From Gnetum montanum (taxonomy: Eukaryota; Streptophyta; Gnetopsida; Gnetales; Gnetaceae): DNA of 64,000 nucleotides. Position 1 is the first letter of the stretch; each line of letters starts with the position of its first letter. The notes beneath the pieces were generated by a model, which worked only from the letters and a program-made list of their open reading frames with translations, was not told where the DNA came from and ran no database searches. The stretch is from assembly GCA_015680685.1 (NCBI GenBank), contig MNCI01027262.1, forward strand, positions 1,531,580 to 1,595,579. Reading direction: 5' to 3'. Below, one piece after another: positions 11,475 to 22,338 of this stretch. The position numbers were made by a program, and so were the translations under genes.

Positions 11475-12906
11475 ATTCCAAGGGTTCTCCTTGTTTCATG
11501 CCTAATTCCATCTATGAGATGACATAGTTGATCCCACTACGAATAACCATGGCCCGGGCAACGATGTAATAGCGCATAATAATGATCCATGACAGCATCC
11601 AAGGGTTCATGATTTTCCTACTTCCATCCTTGGATTTGCTTTTGCAGGTTAGACACTCGGGAGTATGTTTGGTACTTATCATTAAACAGCAACATTGTAC
11701 TCTACCTCAAAATGGATTCCAGTTCTAAGGACCGGTACCACCTTTCCGCTTCTTTCACTAGTGTCCTTGGGAACAACTTTAGTTTTTTCCATTCATTCTC
11801 TATTTTCTGCAAGGCACATGCATTGTGGAATGCTTGTAGGTGATTTTGAGGATCAACGTTTTATCCCCCCTCAAATTGTGGGATGTTATTCATGTCTAAC
11901 CTCTTGATCCTACTATCTTTTGGTGCCTTGTGGGAACTCTTATGGCCTTTGTTATGTCTAGCATGCTTCTAGTTGCGAGTAGGGGTTCTTCATGGTCATC
12001 TCATTCATAGTGTCTATGGTGTCTACACGGTTCCCTACTCTCCCTTCTTCCCTACCTTGATTCCTTAGAGTACCCTCGTCCTCATTCTCGAATGTCTCAT
12101 CGATGTTTTTCACTCTATTTCCCTTTATCCTCATGGTTAGGTTCCTTATGACTATGTCCGGACACTGAAGGAGAGGATGAATGTGATGATGAAGGTGAAG
12201 AAAAAGGAGAAACATTTCCATGACGATGTTTTCTACCTTCTCTTTGATGGTCTCGGCCCCGAGCGTGATTACAATCAGAACGTCCACCCTTATCGTGTAT
12301 TTGTGTTCCCTCATTGAACACTTTGTGTTCATGGGTATCAGAAGCAGGGTTATGAATCATGGAGTGTAGGTTCTGATACACCACCTACTGACCATCGTTA
12401 GGAGGAGGAACATCATTTGGTGGGGATCTTGTTAAAGTAGGTTCATCACCCTCAATTTTGCTCAAGACATGCTGAGTGTTATGGGGCCATTTACCCTTCA
12501 AGGATCTATGATATCTCTCCTATTACAAGTCCCTTTGATGTTTTTATTCTGTGGGATGGTAGTCCCTTGTGTTCTAATCGCATGCAACATATTCTACGTA
12601 TAAAAATGACATGCCTATTCATGAGAGAGCACGAAGGAGCATGTTGGGGACTGATCAGTCTGGAGGCAACACAATGTTACCTTCCAAGTCTCTCCAATGC
12701 AATTGTTCATCTTAATGGAGAATAAAGGTAAACTTGCGTACATACTCATCATGATGAGTATATACCACATGAAATTGTTGAGGAACTAGAAGATCTTGGT
12801 TACGTCTGTTTTTCCGCCGACTGTCTCTTGTGTTAGTCCTAGGCAGTGAAGTGCTCTTGTGCGAAGAAGAAGACATTTTCGTCTTGTTCGGTGTGTGATT
12901 TATCAT
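11475..12906 (-). pseudogene. gag: Athila-type gag, truncated at its 3' side by the Tat LTR
   Basis: Reads leftward from a primer site at 13020. The stretch 11475-11700 matches the capsid-like part of the better preserved gag at 39.7-40.0 kb (ATGGCCCGGGCAA and CATCCAAGGGTTCATG are shared). The Ser/His-rich low-complexity part (12115-12384, HSSPSVSGHSH) and the N-terminal part (12600-12900) also match. Frames are shifted and stops are present. The C-terminal half of gag is missing because the Tat LTR ends at 11470, so the Tat element appears to have inserted into this gag. Confidence 0.75.
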
Positions 12907-13002
12907 TGTCTTATCTTTCCTTGATTAACCCTAAGGGTTCATTCTAGCGTCCGAATGATATGAATGATTTCCTATGTTCTATATAGCGCACAAACAACTA
13001 AG

Positions 13003-13020
13003 TTCCCGGCAACAGTGCCA
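13003..13020 (-). promoter_or_regulatory. Primer-binding site, tRNA-Asp type
   Basis: On the minus strand TGGCACTGTTGCCGGGAA lies one base after the LTR end. It matches the tRNA-Asp 3' end complement used by Athila elements except for a few changes. Confidence 0.75.
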
Positions 13021-13021
13021 A

Positions 13022-13786
13022 TGATGAGTGGCGAGGTACCCCTACACTCAACCATACGAATACGAGCGTTTCACGCATGATCTAGTAAAACTCCAAGGAC
13101 TAAGTGCTTATGCGCCTTAATGGAACACTTAAGGTCAATCAATCATTGTCTTCCCAAACTTACTTATATTGTCATGGTTGTATGGTTAAGTAAGCTTGAG
13201 GTATATGATTTTTATAACTTTTATCTTTTTAATGTCTTATGCTAATAGGGGAAGGTAAAGAGAACCAAGTGACTAACTTTCATTAACTATTCACTAACTA
13301 AGTTCTAATTGTTTCTAACACCAGTATTTGTTCCCACTTGCTGCATACATCCTGAAATAGTGCAACACTGCTAGGATTACCAAATGCTAATCGTTACTAG
13401 GTTACCAAGCGCTAAACACATGCTCGAAGCGGTCGTACTGAGTGTACTTAACTAGGAGAGTCAAGGGTTGAGAGAGATTAATTAACTAGGAAAGCATTTA
13501 AACATTCAACAATAATTAATTACTATTTAGCTTAATCTGTATGCTACAAGACTTATCACAAAGTTCGTTTTTATTTCTGTACACAAATGTGTGCTCAGGT
13601 ACAAATTGCTTGAATAAAGATCCATTCACTTTATGACTCCTACTGCGGGCACACAGGAATTATTCTAACTTTGGAATGGTAAAATTGCAAGAGTTTAGCT
13701 AAGGGTCTAAGTCTTACTCCCCAGAATAAGGAAATCTGCCTCTTATTTAGAGAAATTGAGGTAGGTTGCGATATCGTGGCTCATCA
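13022..13786 (-). mobile_element. Athila-type 5' LTR, copy 1 (765 bp)
   Basis: Ends are TGATGAGTGG at 13022 and GGCTCATCA at 13786, the inverted TGATGAG/CTCATCA termini shared by the other Athila-type LTRs in this window. Internal blocks (GTTAAGTAAG, CGAAG-GTCGTACTGAG, TGACTCCTACTGCGGGCAC) match the LTRs at 35.4 and 41.3 kb. It belongs to the gag on its left. Confidence 0.85.
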
Positions 13787-14462
13787 GTTATGTTTCTTAT
13801 CATCTTAATGCTTTTCTGAACCTAACCTTGACTTCCATCTTTACCTAAACCTAGTTTTTTGATAGTGGAATGTAGATTTAGGTTCATGCCCCCATCAACA
13901 GTAATGAGGGGTGGAGAATTTTCATGTTGAGAGCCCCCAGAGAGAGGATCCTCATTATCATTTTTGTTCAATAGGAATAAGGGATTGGTGAGTTGTTTCC
14001 TCTTCGCAAACTCATGTTGCTTCTCCTAATGTAAATATCTCCTATGTTGTGTTTCAATGGGATGGTAGTCCTAGTAATCATAATCATGCATAACATACTC
14101 CTCTTGAAGATCTTGGATGTCTAACTTCTTAAGAGTTTAAAGTAGCATCACGGGCATAGATCAATCAGGAGGCATTACAATGTTGCCTTCCATATCATGC
14201 CATCGTAGTTGTTCATCCTAATCTAGGATGAAGGCGAAGTCAAGCACATACTCATCTGGATGAGTATATACTACCTTGCATTCTTGTGGGAGTAGTGATT
14301 TAACATCGTCACGCTTATGCGAAGAAGACATTTTGCAAACAAATAAAATATCAATGTGCTCTTGTAATTATATTATTTGAGAATGATCTTGACCTTAGGG
14401 TTCATCCAACGATGTTAAGGATGTTCACTAATCCTAAATAGTGCACATTTCAACAAAAATAC
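13787..14462 (-). pseudogene. gag: N-terminal part of a second Athila-type gag
   Basis: Between two LTRs. The stretch 14150-14280 matches the gag N-terminal region of the other copies (CTCATC-GGATGAGTATAT and the CATTACAATGTTGCCTTCC block seen at 12.7, 40.9 and 43.2 kb). The rest of this element is interrupted at 13786 by copy 1, so copy 1 probably inserted into this older copy. No intact frame survives. Confidence 0.65.
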
Positions 14463-14480
14463 TCCCTAGCAATGGCACTA
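14463..14480 (-). promoter_or_regulatory. Decayed tRNA-Asp-type primer-binding site
   Basis: Minus-strand TAGTGCCATTGCTAGGGA directly follows the LTR; it is a diverged version of TGGCGCCGTTGCCGGGGA. Confidence 0.6.
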
Positions 14481-14481
14481 A

Positions 14482-15379
14482 TCATGAGCGACAAGGTAGC
14501 CCTACACCTAACCATATGAATCACAAAGTGTTCATGTACAATTCAATCAGATTCCTTGTACTTTATAGTTTTCCAATGCACTAGTTCTCTAAGAAGTGAA
14601 CTTGGTGTTGAGAACATTTGTTGTCTTCCCAACTACACTTGTGAAGCTCAAGGGTATGGTTTAAGTATAACTAAGGTACATGATTTTTGTCATTTTTTGT
14701 TTTATGATTTTGGTACTTCAAATAAATAGGATAAGGAATAAAGTAAGTTAATGTCTACTTTAATATAATTAACTAACTATTGTGTAACTAGTCCTAACAT
14801 AAGTATCTAGTCCTACTTGCCATACACATCATGAACAGATATAACGTTGCTACTTTACCAAGTGTTAAGCGCTATTGGGATTACGAAACGTCATACGCAT
14901 GCTCAAAGTAGTCGTAGTTATGTGTTTACTTAATCGCTATTTAGCTTATGTTGCTTGATTACTTAATTAGATTAATTACTAAGGAACCTTGAATAAATGA
15001 TTGAAAGCATTAAACACATGAATAAAACATTTAAGATATACAAAATGCTGCAAGGTTTAACAAGAAGCTTATCTTTATTGTCAAACACATTGTCATGCTC
15101 AGGTCCAATAGTGCTTGAATAAAGATCTGTATACTTAATGACTCCTACTAAAGGCACTCAAGAAAATATTCTAACTTTCAAATGGAAGAACTATAAGAGC
15201 TTCACTACAACTATGACAAACTGATGCCTAAACATGGTGGATTGGCATGTATTTATAGGCAAGAATAGACCTTGCATTGACGGGGCCACATCAATGCATC
15301 AAATGATCTATCGAAGGGACCTAGTTGATGGGGCCCAGTTGATAAGGCCTCGTTGATGTGGCCAATCCATAACTCATCA
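14482..15379 (-). mobile_element. Athila-type 5' LTR, copy 2 (about 0.9 kb)
   Basis: Left end TCATGAGCGACAAGG, right end AACTCATCA at 15379. The TATA region (TATTTATAGGC, near 15250) and the T/CCGATG-type short repeats near 15290-15360 resemble those of the LTR at 50.3 kb. It cuts the copia integrase to its right, so it inserted after the copia element. Confidence 0.75.
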
Positions 15380-15382
15380 ATA

Positions 15383-16375
15383 GCCTTTTTATTTCTAAAT
15401 CTGATTTCAAATTCTTAAGAAATGATCAAATACCCCATCCTTATGATATAAAAAGGTGACCAAAGTAAAGTAAGAGTAATCATCAAAATAGTTAGAAAAT
15501 ATCTTTTCTTTTCCAAACTAAGTGTTTGAGAAGGACAAACCATATCCATGCGAAGTAAATCTAAGAAACGAGAGGTAAATATATAATTTTTATTACCAAA
15601 CCTTACCCTTGTTTGCTAATTCCTTTTGGCATGCTTCACAAGTGTTTAAATTGAAGTCTTTAAGTTTGGGTAATCCATGAACCATATCTTTTGTCACTAA
15701 GGTATGATGAATCTCCTTGTTTATATGTCCCAACTTTCTATTCCACATACAAGCATCATCTATATTACTAATCAACAGTTGGATTCAATGTTAGGATAAT
15801 TTTCAAAAATAATAGTGTAAACATTATCTTTTCTAGCTCTTTCTATCACAGTGTTTCCAATGGTTAAGTATTTTATTATATAGGTTTCTTTAGAAACAAT
15901 AACATCAATATTTGAATCACAAAGTTGAGTAACACTTAGAATATTATGCTTTAATCCTTTGATGAAGAACACTTTATTTATAGTAGGTTGTCCCTTACCT
16001 TTTCCTCCTATGGTACCAATACCTGTTATAGGTGCTTCCACGCCATCTCCAAAAGTGATGTTTCCACAATTTTGTTCTGTGAAGTAGGTAAACTGAGTTT
16101 TCTTTCTCAAGATAAGAACATTTATCATTAAGAGCTAGACTCTTTATTTCTTTGTCATGTAATATATCTTGCATTTCAGGGCATAAACTTTGAAAAGAAA
16201 TAATTTCACTACAATGTAACTCATACCTTTCTACAAAGGAGTTTTCATTCATTTTATGATGATTTTTATGATTACTTGGACTTCTCTTTTTATCTAAATT
16301 TTGATGTATATTTTTAGCTTTGCAATCAATATCTCTTCTAGAGGCTACATGGCCTCTACTATTACCTATCAAACT
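15383..16375 (-). pseudogene. Ty1/copia fragment: protease region, GAG-pre-integrase, start of integrase core
   Basis: Reading leftward: a short gag remnant with a Lys/His/Asn-rich part, then protease-end and spacer sequence (GVEAPITGIGTIGGKGKGQP, HNILSVTQLCD). Next come the GAG-pre-integrase block (MWNRKLGHINKE, NTCEACQKE) and the beginning of the integrase core (DDYSYFTLVTFLYHKD, about 15400-15450). Frames change at least once and the protease active site is not seen, so much of gag and protease is deleted. Truncated at about 15380 by an Athila-type LTR; RT and RNase H are absent. Confidence 0.8.
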
Positions 16376-16531
16376 AGAAATAGAAGAAGGAATAAAAGAC
16401 TTACCTTTACTAATGTAGCATAGGGATTGAATGCAATAGTTGATGAAGCATATTACTTTGTTTGTCTATTTGAGTTTGATGTTTTTTGTCCCTTCCATAT
16501 TCATGTTGAGTTATCTACGTGAGATTACCAA

Positions 16532-16543
16532 GCTCCAATACCA
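16532..16543 (-). promoter_or_regulatory. Copia primer-binding site (TGGTATTGGAGC)
   Basis: One substitution from TGGTATCGGAGC and two from TGGTATCAGAGC, the initiator-tRNA-Met type primer site common in copia elements. It lies just inside the LTR end. Confidence 0.7.
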
Positions 16544-16545
16544 CT

Positions 16546-17616
16546 TGAGGATCAAGAACTTAGAAGGGGGGATGAATAAGTTCCCATTGAAATCAAATGT
16601 GCCACACAAAAACACAAAATTTTACATGTTTCCCAACTTGGCTATTTCACACTTAGAGGGTAGAATCCATGCACACTTTCAAACTTTGTTGCTTAATCAA
16701 ATGTGGTTTGAAGGGTACCACACCCTATACAAGATCTAAGCTCTACATAAAAGTGTGATTTATTACTACAAAACCACTCAATCCCACAAGGTTGTGCTTA
16801 GAATGTGGTTTTAAAGATTCCATAACCTTTACAAAATTGAGCTTTTCTCTAGAGTGTTTTGATGCTACAAAACCACTCAACCCTGCAATGTCCCAACAAG
16901 CTCAATGTGGTTTCCTTCTTGCAAGAAGCACATCAACCTTGCAAGGCAATTACAAAAAAGAACAAGGTAAAAGGAAAGAATGTAACTATAATTGCAAGTC
17001 CTTGTCATTAAAGCTTAATTGAACATACAACCAAGCAAATAATGTAGTAATGAAGAGAAAGAATACAAAAGCATAGATATGATAATGATTGCTTTAGTGT
17101 GAACAATCCTTACTCTATTCCTAAGAATTTGATATCTTCTTATCATCTGGCAGTTTCTAAAAATTCCTCAAAATTTGTGCAATGCCTACCTAACAGTTAA
17201 TGTAGACATCTCCTTCAAAGTTGGGATGTCTACTTAAGAATGGCCTCTATTTAGAAGAGACATCTTGCTAAATAATGGAATGGGACATCATTGGGGAGAC
17301 ATCTACTATTTCTAAGGGACATCTCCTCAATTCTTGGACTCTAATTTCATAGGCTTCCTCTCATCAATTTGTCTTCTTCTTAGTCTTTGGAGCATCTTCA
17401 TTTGGTTTTTAGTCTTCGATTTTAGCCCATGTTCATTCATCCTCTCACCTTAACTCATATGATCTTCACTTGTCATTTTGTTGTAAATCTCATTTCCCTT
17501 GAGTCCTTGGCATCTTATTGTGGAGTTCTTGTTCATGTCTTGTAAACACATCATCCATAACAAACACTTTATGTTCTCCATTTTCCTTAAGGTTTTGACA
17601 TACCAAAAGGTCAACA
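16546..17616 (-). mobile_element. 5' LTR of the copia fragment (about 1.07 kb)
   Basis: In minus orientation it starts TGTTGACCTTTTGGTATG at 17616 and ends next to the primer site. The block GAACTTAGAAGGGGGGATG near its 3' end is of a kind often seen in large copia (SIRE/Maximus-like) LTRs. Frames at 16440-16739 and 16792-17022 lie within it and are not treated as genes. Confidence 0.65.
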
Positions 17617-18085
17617 TTCTTTACCTATGATACCACCTTTAAGAAAGCCTTGGTCTATCTGGAGCAAGTGGTTCAACGATGTGTAGAAACCAACTTGAAG
17701 TTCAACTGGTCGAAAAGCCATCTAATGGTCCAAAAAGGCATTATGTTGGGGCACAAACTTTCAAGCAAAGAAATCGAGGTGGATCCAGAAAAAGTACAGG
17801 TCATCTAAGGAATCACCAAGCAACCTAAAATGGTGAAAGATATATGGTCATTCCTTGGCCATACTAGTTATTATAGGCAATTCATAGAGAACTTCTCAAA
17901 GATTTCTAAACCTTTGGTTGAACTAACCAAGAAGGATGCACCTTTTACTTGGACCAAGAAATGCGAGAATATATTCCAATAGTTAAAGTAGAAGAAGGAT
18001 GCACCTTTTACTTGGACCAAGAAATGCGAGAATATATTCCAATAGTTAAAGTAGAAGCTCATAGAAACTCCTATTCTACACCCAT
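17617..18085 (+). pseudogene. Ty3/gypsy reverse transcriptase fragment (thumb/connection)
   Basis: Reads VYLEQVVQRCVETNLKFNWS, then HLMVQKGIMLGHKLS, IEVDPEKVQVI, FLGHTSYYRQFIENFSKIS and PLVELTKKDAPFTWTKKCE. This is the segment that follows the YxDD region in gypsy RTs. Upstream RT is missing because the copia LTR begins at 17616; downstream it stops at the junction with the dirigent pseudogene. Stops are TAG/TAA. The last 21 codons are duplicated in tandem. Confidence 0.85.
17931..18056 (+). repeat. 63-bp exact tandem duplication (two copies)
   Basis: 17931-17993 is repeated at 17994-18056 with no difference I can see. It lies inside the gypsy RT fragment and keeps frame (21 codons). Confidence 0.95.
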
Positions 18086-18098
18086 CGCCGATCCAGAC

Positions 18099-18138
18099 AG
18101 GTAAGTTACAGCAGCGACAGGTAAGTTACAGCAGCGAC
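18099..18138 (+). repeat. 20-bp exact tandem duplication (two copies)
   Basis: The unit AGGTAAGTTACAGCAGCGAC is present at 18099-18118 and 18119-18138, exactly at the junction between gypsy RT and dirigent sequence. Confidence 0.95.
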
Positions 18139-18410
18139 CTTTCCAACAGGGCAATGCAAGGTTGCTCATGGCCATGAATTTCGTGTTCGACAGTGGCAAA
18201 TATATTGGCAGCACTCTTGCTTTGCTTGGCAGCACTCTTGCTTTGCTGGGCAGCAACGCTGTTTTTACAGAGGCAAGAGAGATGCCCATTATTAGTGGTA
18301 GTGGTTTGTTCCGGTTTGCCCGTGGCTTCGCGCAGGCTCGAACCCACGACGCTGATCTTAAAACCGGCAACGGTGTTGTGCGCTACGATGTTAGCGTTAC
18401 CCACTTTTAG
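18139..18410 (+). pseudogene. 5'-truncated dirigent protein pseudogene
   Basis: The C-terminal half of a dirigent protein: [60 protein letters not shown] and [11 protein letters not shown], with stop TAG at 18408. The signal peptide and first half are missing. A 21-bp tandem duplication (18207-18227 and 18228-18248) doubles GSTLALL. It is not a simple copy of the intact gene at 28.9 kb: its [15 protein letters not shown] end is closer to the usual dirigent ending than that gene's RVLEEGGNAVVLYDV. It therefore comes from another family member. Confidence 0.85.
18207..18248 (+). repeat. 21-bp tandem duplication in the dirigent pseudogene
   Basis: GGCAGCACTCTTGCTTTGCT(T/G) occurs twice in a row, in frame, differing only in the last base. 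Confidence 0.95.
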
Positions 18411-18489
18411 CGCTTTGGATGTTTGGAAAAAATAACTTGAATCTTTATGATCGGTTAGACAGCAGCAATCTCGGAATATATCTTGTACC

Positions 18490-18960
18490 GTACTTGGTTC
18501 AGATTTGTTGTTATATATACCGATATTATGCTCAAGAAACGGTTGAAGGTTTGAAACCGAAAAGTTCCCTGGCTTGCACGTAATAGAGTACTTCAGTTTA
18601 ATCTCAGAATACAGATCATGTTGGTATATTCCCCTCAAATTTGTCATGTATGGAGAAAATACGCTGTAGAAACGGTTTAAAACCGGAAAGTGTCCTGGTT
18701 CTTCAGTTTCAAGTTTACATCTCCTAAAATCATATCAAATTTGAAAACCCAAAAAACGACTAAGTGAGACTGCATTTGTGTAATCGGTCAAATTCGTTAT
18801 ATATACAAAAATTACAGATATTACGCTGAAGATACGGTTGAAAGTTTAAAACAGGTTCTGGTTTGTGCGTAACAGATTACTTCAGTTTCAGGTTTATATC
18901 GCCTGAAATCTGTATCAATTTTGTAAACCAAAAAAACGAAATCTATAACAAGTTTGTAAA
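18490..18960. repeat. Degenerate tandem repeat, about 160-bp unit, three copies
   Basis: Three blocks share GAAACGGTT(G/T)(A/T)A(G/A)(G/T)TT..AAACC(G/A)G, followed by TTCCCTGGCTTG/TGTCCTGGTTC/TTCTGGTTTG and an ACTTCAGTTT(C/A) to AAATC(A/T) block. They start near 18530, 18668 and 18830. They lie between the dirigent pseudogene and the tRNA gene and may be its amplified 3' flank. No coding frame is conserved. Confidence 0.55.
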
Positions 18961-18993
18961 CCCAAAACCCAAAAGAGACGACCAATTAGGAAT

Positions 18994-19075
18994 CGTGGAC
19001 GGCAGGATTCGAACCTGCGCGGGCAGAGCCCACATGATTTCTAGTCATGCCCGATAACCACTCCGGCACGTCCAC
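18994..19075 (-). tRNA. trnS-AGA: tRNA-Ser (anticodon AGA)
   Basis: An 82-nt tRNA on the minus strand. The 7-bp acceptor stem (GTGGACG with CGTCCAC) is perfect, the D arm reads GCCGGAGTGGTTATCGGGC, the anticodon arm is CATGA-CTAGAAA-TCATG giving AGA, there is a long variable arm (TGGGC...GCCCG) as in class II tRNAs, and the T arm is GCAGGTTCGAATCCTGC. The discriminator base is G and no CCA is encoded, as usual for eukaryotic nuclear genes. No intron. The internal A and B boxes look intact, so the gene is probably functional. Confidence 0.95.
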
Positions 19076-19614
19076 AATTGGACTATTGCCAAATAAATCT
19101 CGAATTTCCTTTTCAGTGGAAATTTTCTGCAAAGTTCGTCCAGTAATTGGTTGTCAGCAATTTTATTTTCTCGCTAACAATTTAATTATTTATTGGTTAT
19201 TTTAACTTTGCCGAGATTATACAATATTGTTAATAAAGGTATAGCTTGCAATGGACCTTGTGAATTTGGGTGCATTCAATTCATGGATCTTAGGATCAAC
19301 AACCAGCACACTATGGTACACATGTTTAGATACCTTTGATGTGTATAGTATGATGTAATAAGTGAGTGCATAACATGCAAATATGATGCGGGTTTTAATA
19401 CTTGTAATTTGCAAATAGTGCACGATCTCTTAGTGTAACTAAGAAATATGTGTTAAAAGAAACAAAAAGATTGCAAACATCAATATTGTTTCAAAACTCA
19501 AAAACATTAACCTTTGCATAAATACTATGCCCCTACCAACCATGGTTGGTTGCAACCCAAAGCCTTGCACCACAAAGAATGTTAATAATAATGAGGTGTT
19601 CAAATGCTACTAAC
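19076..19614. other. No gene seen
   Basis: AT-rich sequence downstream and upstream of the tRNA gene. A T-run follows the tRNA 3' side only weakly. No recognised feature. Confidence 0.4.
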
Positions 19615-19690
19615 AATGAGGTGTTAGCTTAGCGATAAGACTTCTAATATGAAAGCTCTAAGTCATAAGTTTGATTTTGATTAGCAATTC
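19615..19690 (+). mobile_element. tRNA-derived SINE-like head, copy 1
   Basis: Starts AATGAGGTGTTAGCTTAGCG with an A-box-like sequence near 19625 and a B-box-like AAGTTTGATTTTGA near 19668, about 43 bp apart. It shares its first bases with copy 2 at 20.2 kb in the opposite orientation. The 3' end is not defined. Confidence 0.5.
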
Positions 19691-20099
19691 TAAGTTATAT
19701 ATCTTGAGGTATACATATATTGTCACTAGTTTAGGGTTCCAACACTCAAAGAGAATGTTAATTAAGTTGGTCAAAAGTGATTCCCATCCCTCTACATAGT
19801 TACTTTCAGTTGGTATGAACTAATGTGGACATATAATCTTTATAATTCCTAATGCCACACTTGAGGCATTGTTACATTCCTACGCAATTCTTCTAATGCA
19901 TTATGTTGGCTATATGTCTTTGGATTTACCTATAGTCAAATTCTCACTATAGTGTCTTTAGATTTACTATAGTCAATTTTTTTCTTTCATTTTATTGATT
20001 TAATAGAAAGGAAAGAAAGAGGCAATTTTTATGATTTTTGTTAGCAAGAATATTTGAAACAATGTTTCAAATTCTTAATTTGCTAGTTTTTCACTTTGT

Positions 20100-20214
20100 T
20101 ACCCCCCAAGATTTATAAGCTTAGAAGTTTATAACTCAATGCTACCTAATAGAATCAAACCTGTGACTTGGGGTTACCAGGCCAAGGCCCATACCACTAG
20201 GCTAACACCTCATT
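20100..20214 (-). mobile_element. tRNA-derived SINE-like element, copy 2
   Basis: Minus strand starts CAATGAGGTGTTAGCCTAGT at 20214. A-box-like TTAGCCTAGTGGTATG and B-box-like GGTTTGATTCT (20160-20151) are about 43 bp apart. The body then runs into TAAACTTCTAAGCTTATAAA. It shares head and box spacing with copy 1, supporting a dispersed SINE family rather than a decayed tRNA gene. Confidence 0.6.
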
Positions 20215-22050
20215 GTTTATTCCTTGAATTTAGACACAATTGGTACCTTTATATCCACCCAACAAAATAAGTGAAATATTGTCAACCAACTTGATTTCAA
20301 GTTTTAAGCAATTTTCAAACCCTAAAACAAGATAAGAAAATAGTGTCCAAATCTTACTATATTGTTGAGATTTGTGATATGTGTAGAGCCTTAAGAAAAG
20401 ACATTATGCACATAAACTATACTGTAGTTATTAGATCAATAAATCTCCTTGCCAAGTCTTAGATTAGTACAAACTAGAATTGCATATCAATTGAAAAAAA
20501 AAGGGCACCAGTCTAAATGGAGAACTTGATAAAACCTATAGGAAAGGTAAAACTTTAAAAGCAAGGACAATACCTTGGAAGCCATCACCATACTAAGGGT
20601 ATACTCTATTGAAATGGCTTGCGAATTAGTGAATCACCTTTTAGATATTTTAGTTGATGATTTAGAATCATTAAAATAATACATCTTTGAATCTAGATAT
20701 TTTAACTAATGATAAAAATTTTACTTTCTAAAATATCTAACAACTAGGGTTTGGCTTCACATATAACATGAACAATGTCATATTCATTTAGAGCAACATC
20801 TTGAAATATACTTATATTACTTGAATCTTGAATCTTTTATTGTACTTTTAAACTATGATTTTCATTAAAATCTAACAATCCTAGAATAATTGTGAATCCA
20901 TTTCTTCATAAAGAACAACAAAGGGTTTTCTCCCAATAAAATTAACTGCATTCTTTGTTATAAAGCTTTCCTTTTCGTAGTATGTGGTGCATCTGATATG
21001 TAGACTGTGGTATCACATAATACGATATTAGAGGTCATGATAAATTTATGTACTTTACCATAATAAACGTTTGCATTAATAGTAGCAATGTGTCAGTCAT
21101 AGTTTTGTAAGTTTCAAGCGAAGGTTTAAGACCGTGCTTGGCAAGAAAAAGATATCCCCAGAGCTCCTACGCTATGTCAACGCGTCAGAAAAGTGGCGAA
21201 CTGCCTATGTTGGCTCAACCTGATTATTTGCGCCAATACCATCATGGCGTGATCCATTGCCATTAATGCAGACAAGTCCCAAAAATTTGAGTATTGCAAC
21301 CAGGCATTGAAGCCTTTATTCGTTAAATCATTATTGTTCGTTGTTTATGGTTTTTCAAATTTTCCTATTCTAAAGAAGTTCCAATAATCATGTCCACAAG
21401 TCCTGGTAGATGCCGACTTCGCATAATGCATTTAAATGATTTGAACCAACTACGAGAACTGAGAATGGGTGATTTGGAAGATGGTAAAGAGCAATATTTA
21501 TTCAAAGAAAGTTTACGTAAGTTTAAATTTAGAAAGAAAATTTGTAACAATGTAAGCTTAAATTCAAAATGAAGTGCTAGTTTAATGGTAAAACTTTAGA
21601 TATGGTAACTCTAATTTATGAATTTGATTATACTTAAGTTTAAAAAAAAACATCTAAGGTTCTAAATCCCTTGACTCATCTACTAACTCACAAATGATAC
21701 AATTTTTTTGCTGCAACATTGTAACTGTCATGGGTGATGATAGGAAATAAACACATGCAACACATTTTCAACCGCTTTTAACCTGCATAATTGACCAGGG
21801 TGATTTTCTTAAAGAAAGTTAAATCCTGTCCTCCACTTTTAATTCTAAAATAAACCTTTGAACCCAAGAATTTGCACGCTGATGCTTCAATTATACCGGC
21901 TCTGCGGCATTTCAAAATCAATGAAGTAGCTGGTGGAACTTTACCTTCCCTTTTTTGAGAAGGCGTGGGATAGTGGGGACTTTGGGAGGTGAAATTCCAA
22001 AAAACAAAATGCTCCAACATATCGTGAAACGTACTTTACCGTTGCATTTC
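20215..22050. other. No gene seen; AT-rich relic sequence
   Basis: No frame longer than about 61 codons and no recognised motif. A slightly GC-richer patch at about 21120-21310 is unassigned. Confidence 0.4.
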
Positions 22051-22054
22051 CAAC

Positions 22055-22338
22055 ATATATAAACTTGTGACATCATTTCCTGCTTTTAACCAAACTTAAC
22101 CATGGTTCATAATCCGATCCCCTCTCCTTCATTTTGTTACCTGTAAAGGATCAGCCACAATTCTTACTGTGCAGAGGTCTTGATCAGTCGCTCACACAGA
22201 AAAGAGACTCCACGAGCCCACTTACGCAAAATAACAGAAACAAAAACGAAAAAACATCTGCCATGAGAGTTCTTGGAGGGCTCCTGGGCACGCTGAGTAC
22301 AGCAAAACACTCTCAATTACCGCTGCACATCTGCATTT
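22055..22338 (+). promoter_or_regulatory. Possible host promoter, leader and first-exon start cut by the copia insertion
   Basis: CATATATAAACTTG (22055-22068) is a good TATA box. About 200 bp later an ATG at 22262 opens MRVLGGLLGTLSTAKHSQLP, and the frame is still open when the copia LTR begins at 22339. The sequence is GC-richer than its surroundings. I do not recognise the protein, and the sequence on the far side of the element is dirigent upstream DNA rather than a matching exon, so this is only a candidate. Confidence 0.25.

Noticed and set aside
18126-18647. 173-codon minus-strand frame
   Set aside because: Opposite strand of the dirigent pseudogene and its repeated flank; no independent signal.
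20100-20214. Decayed nuclear tRNA gene
   Set aside because: Acceptor stem does not pair; shared head with another copy fits a SINE better.
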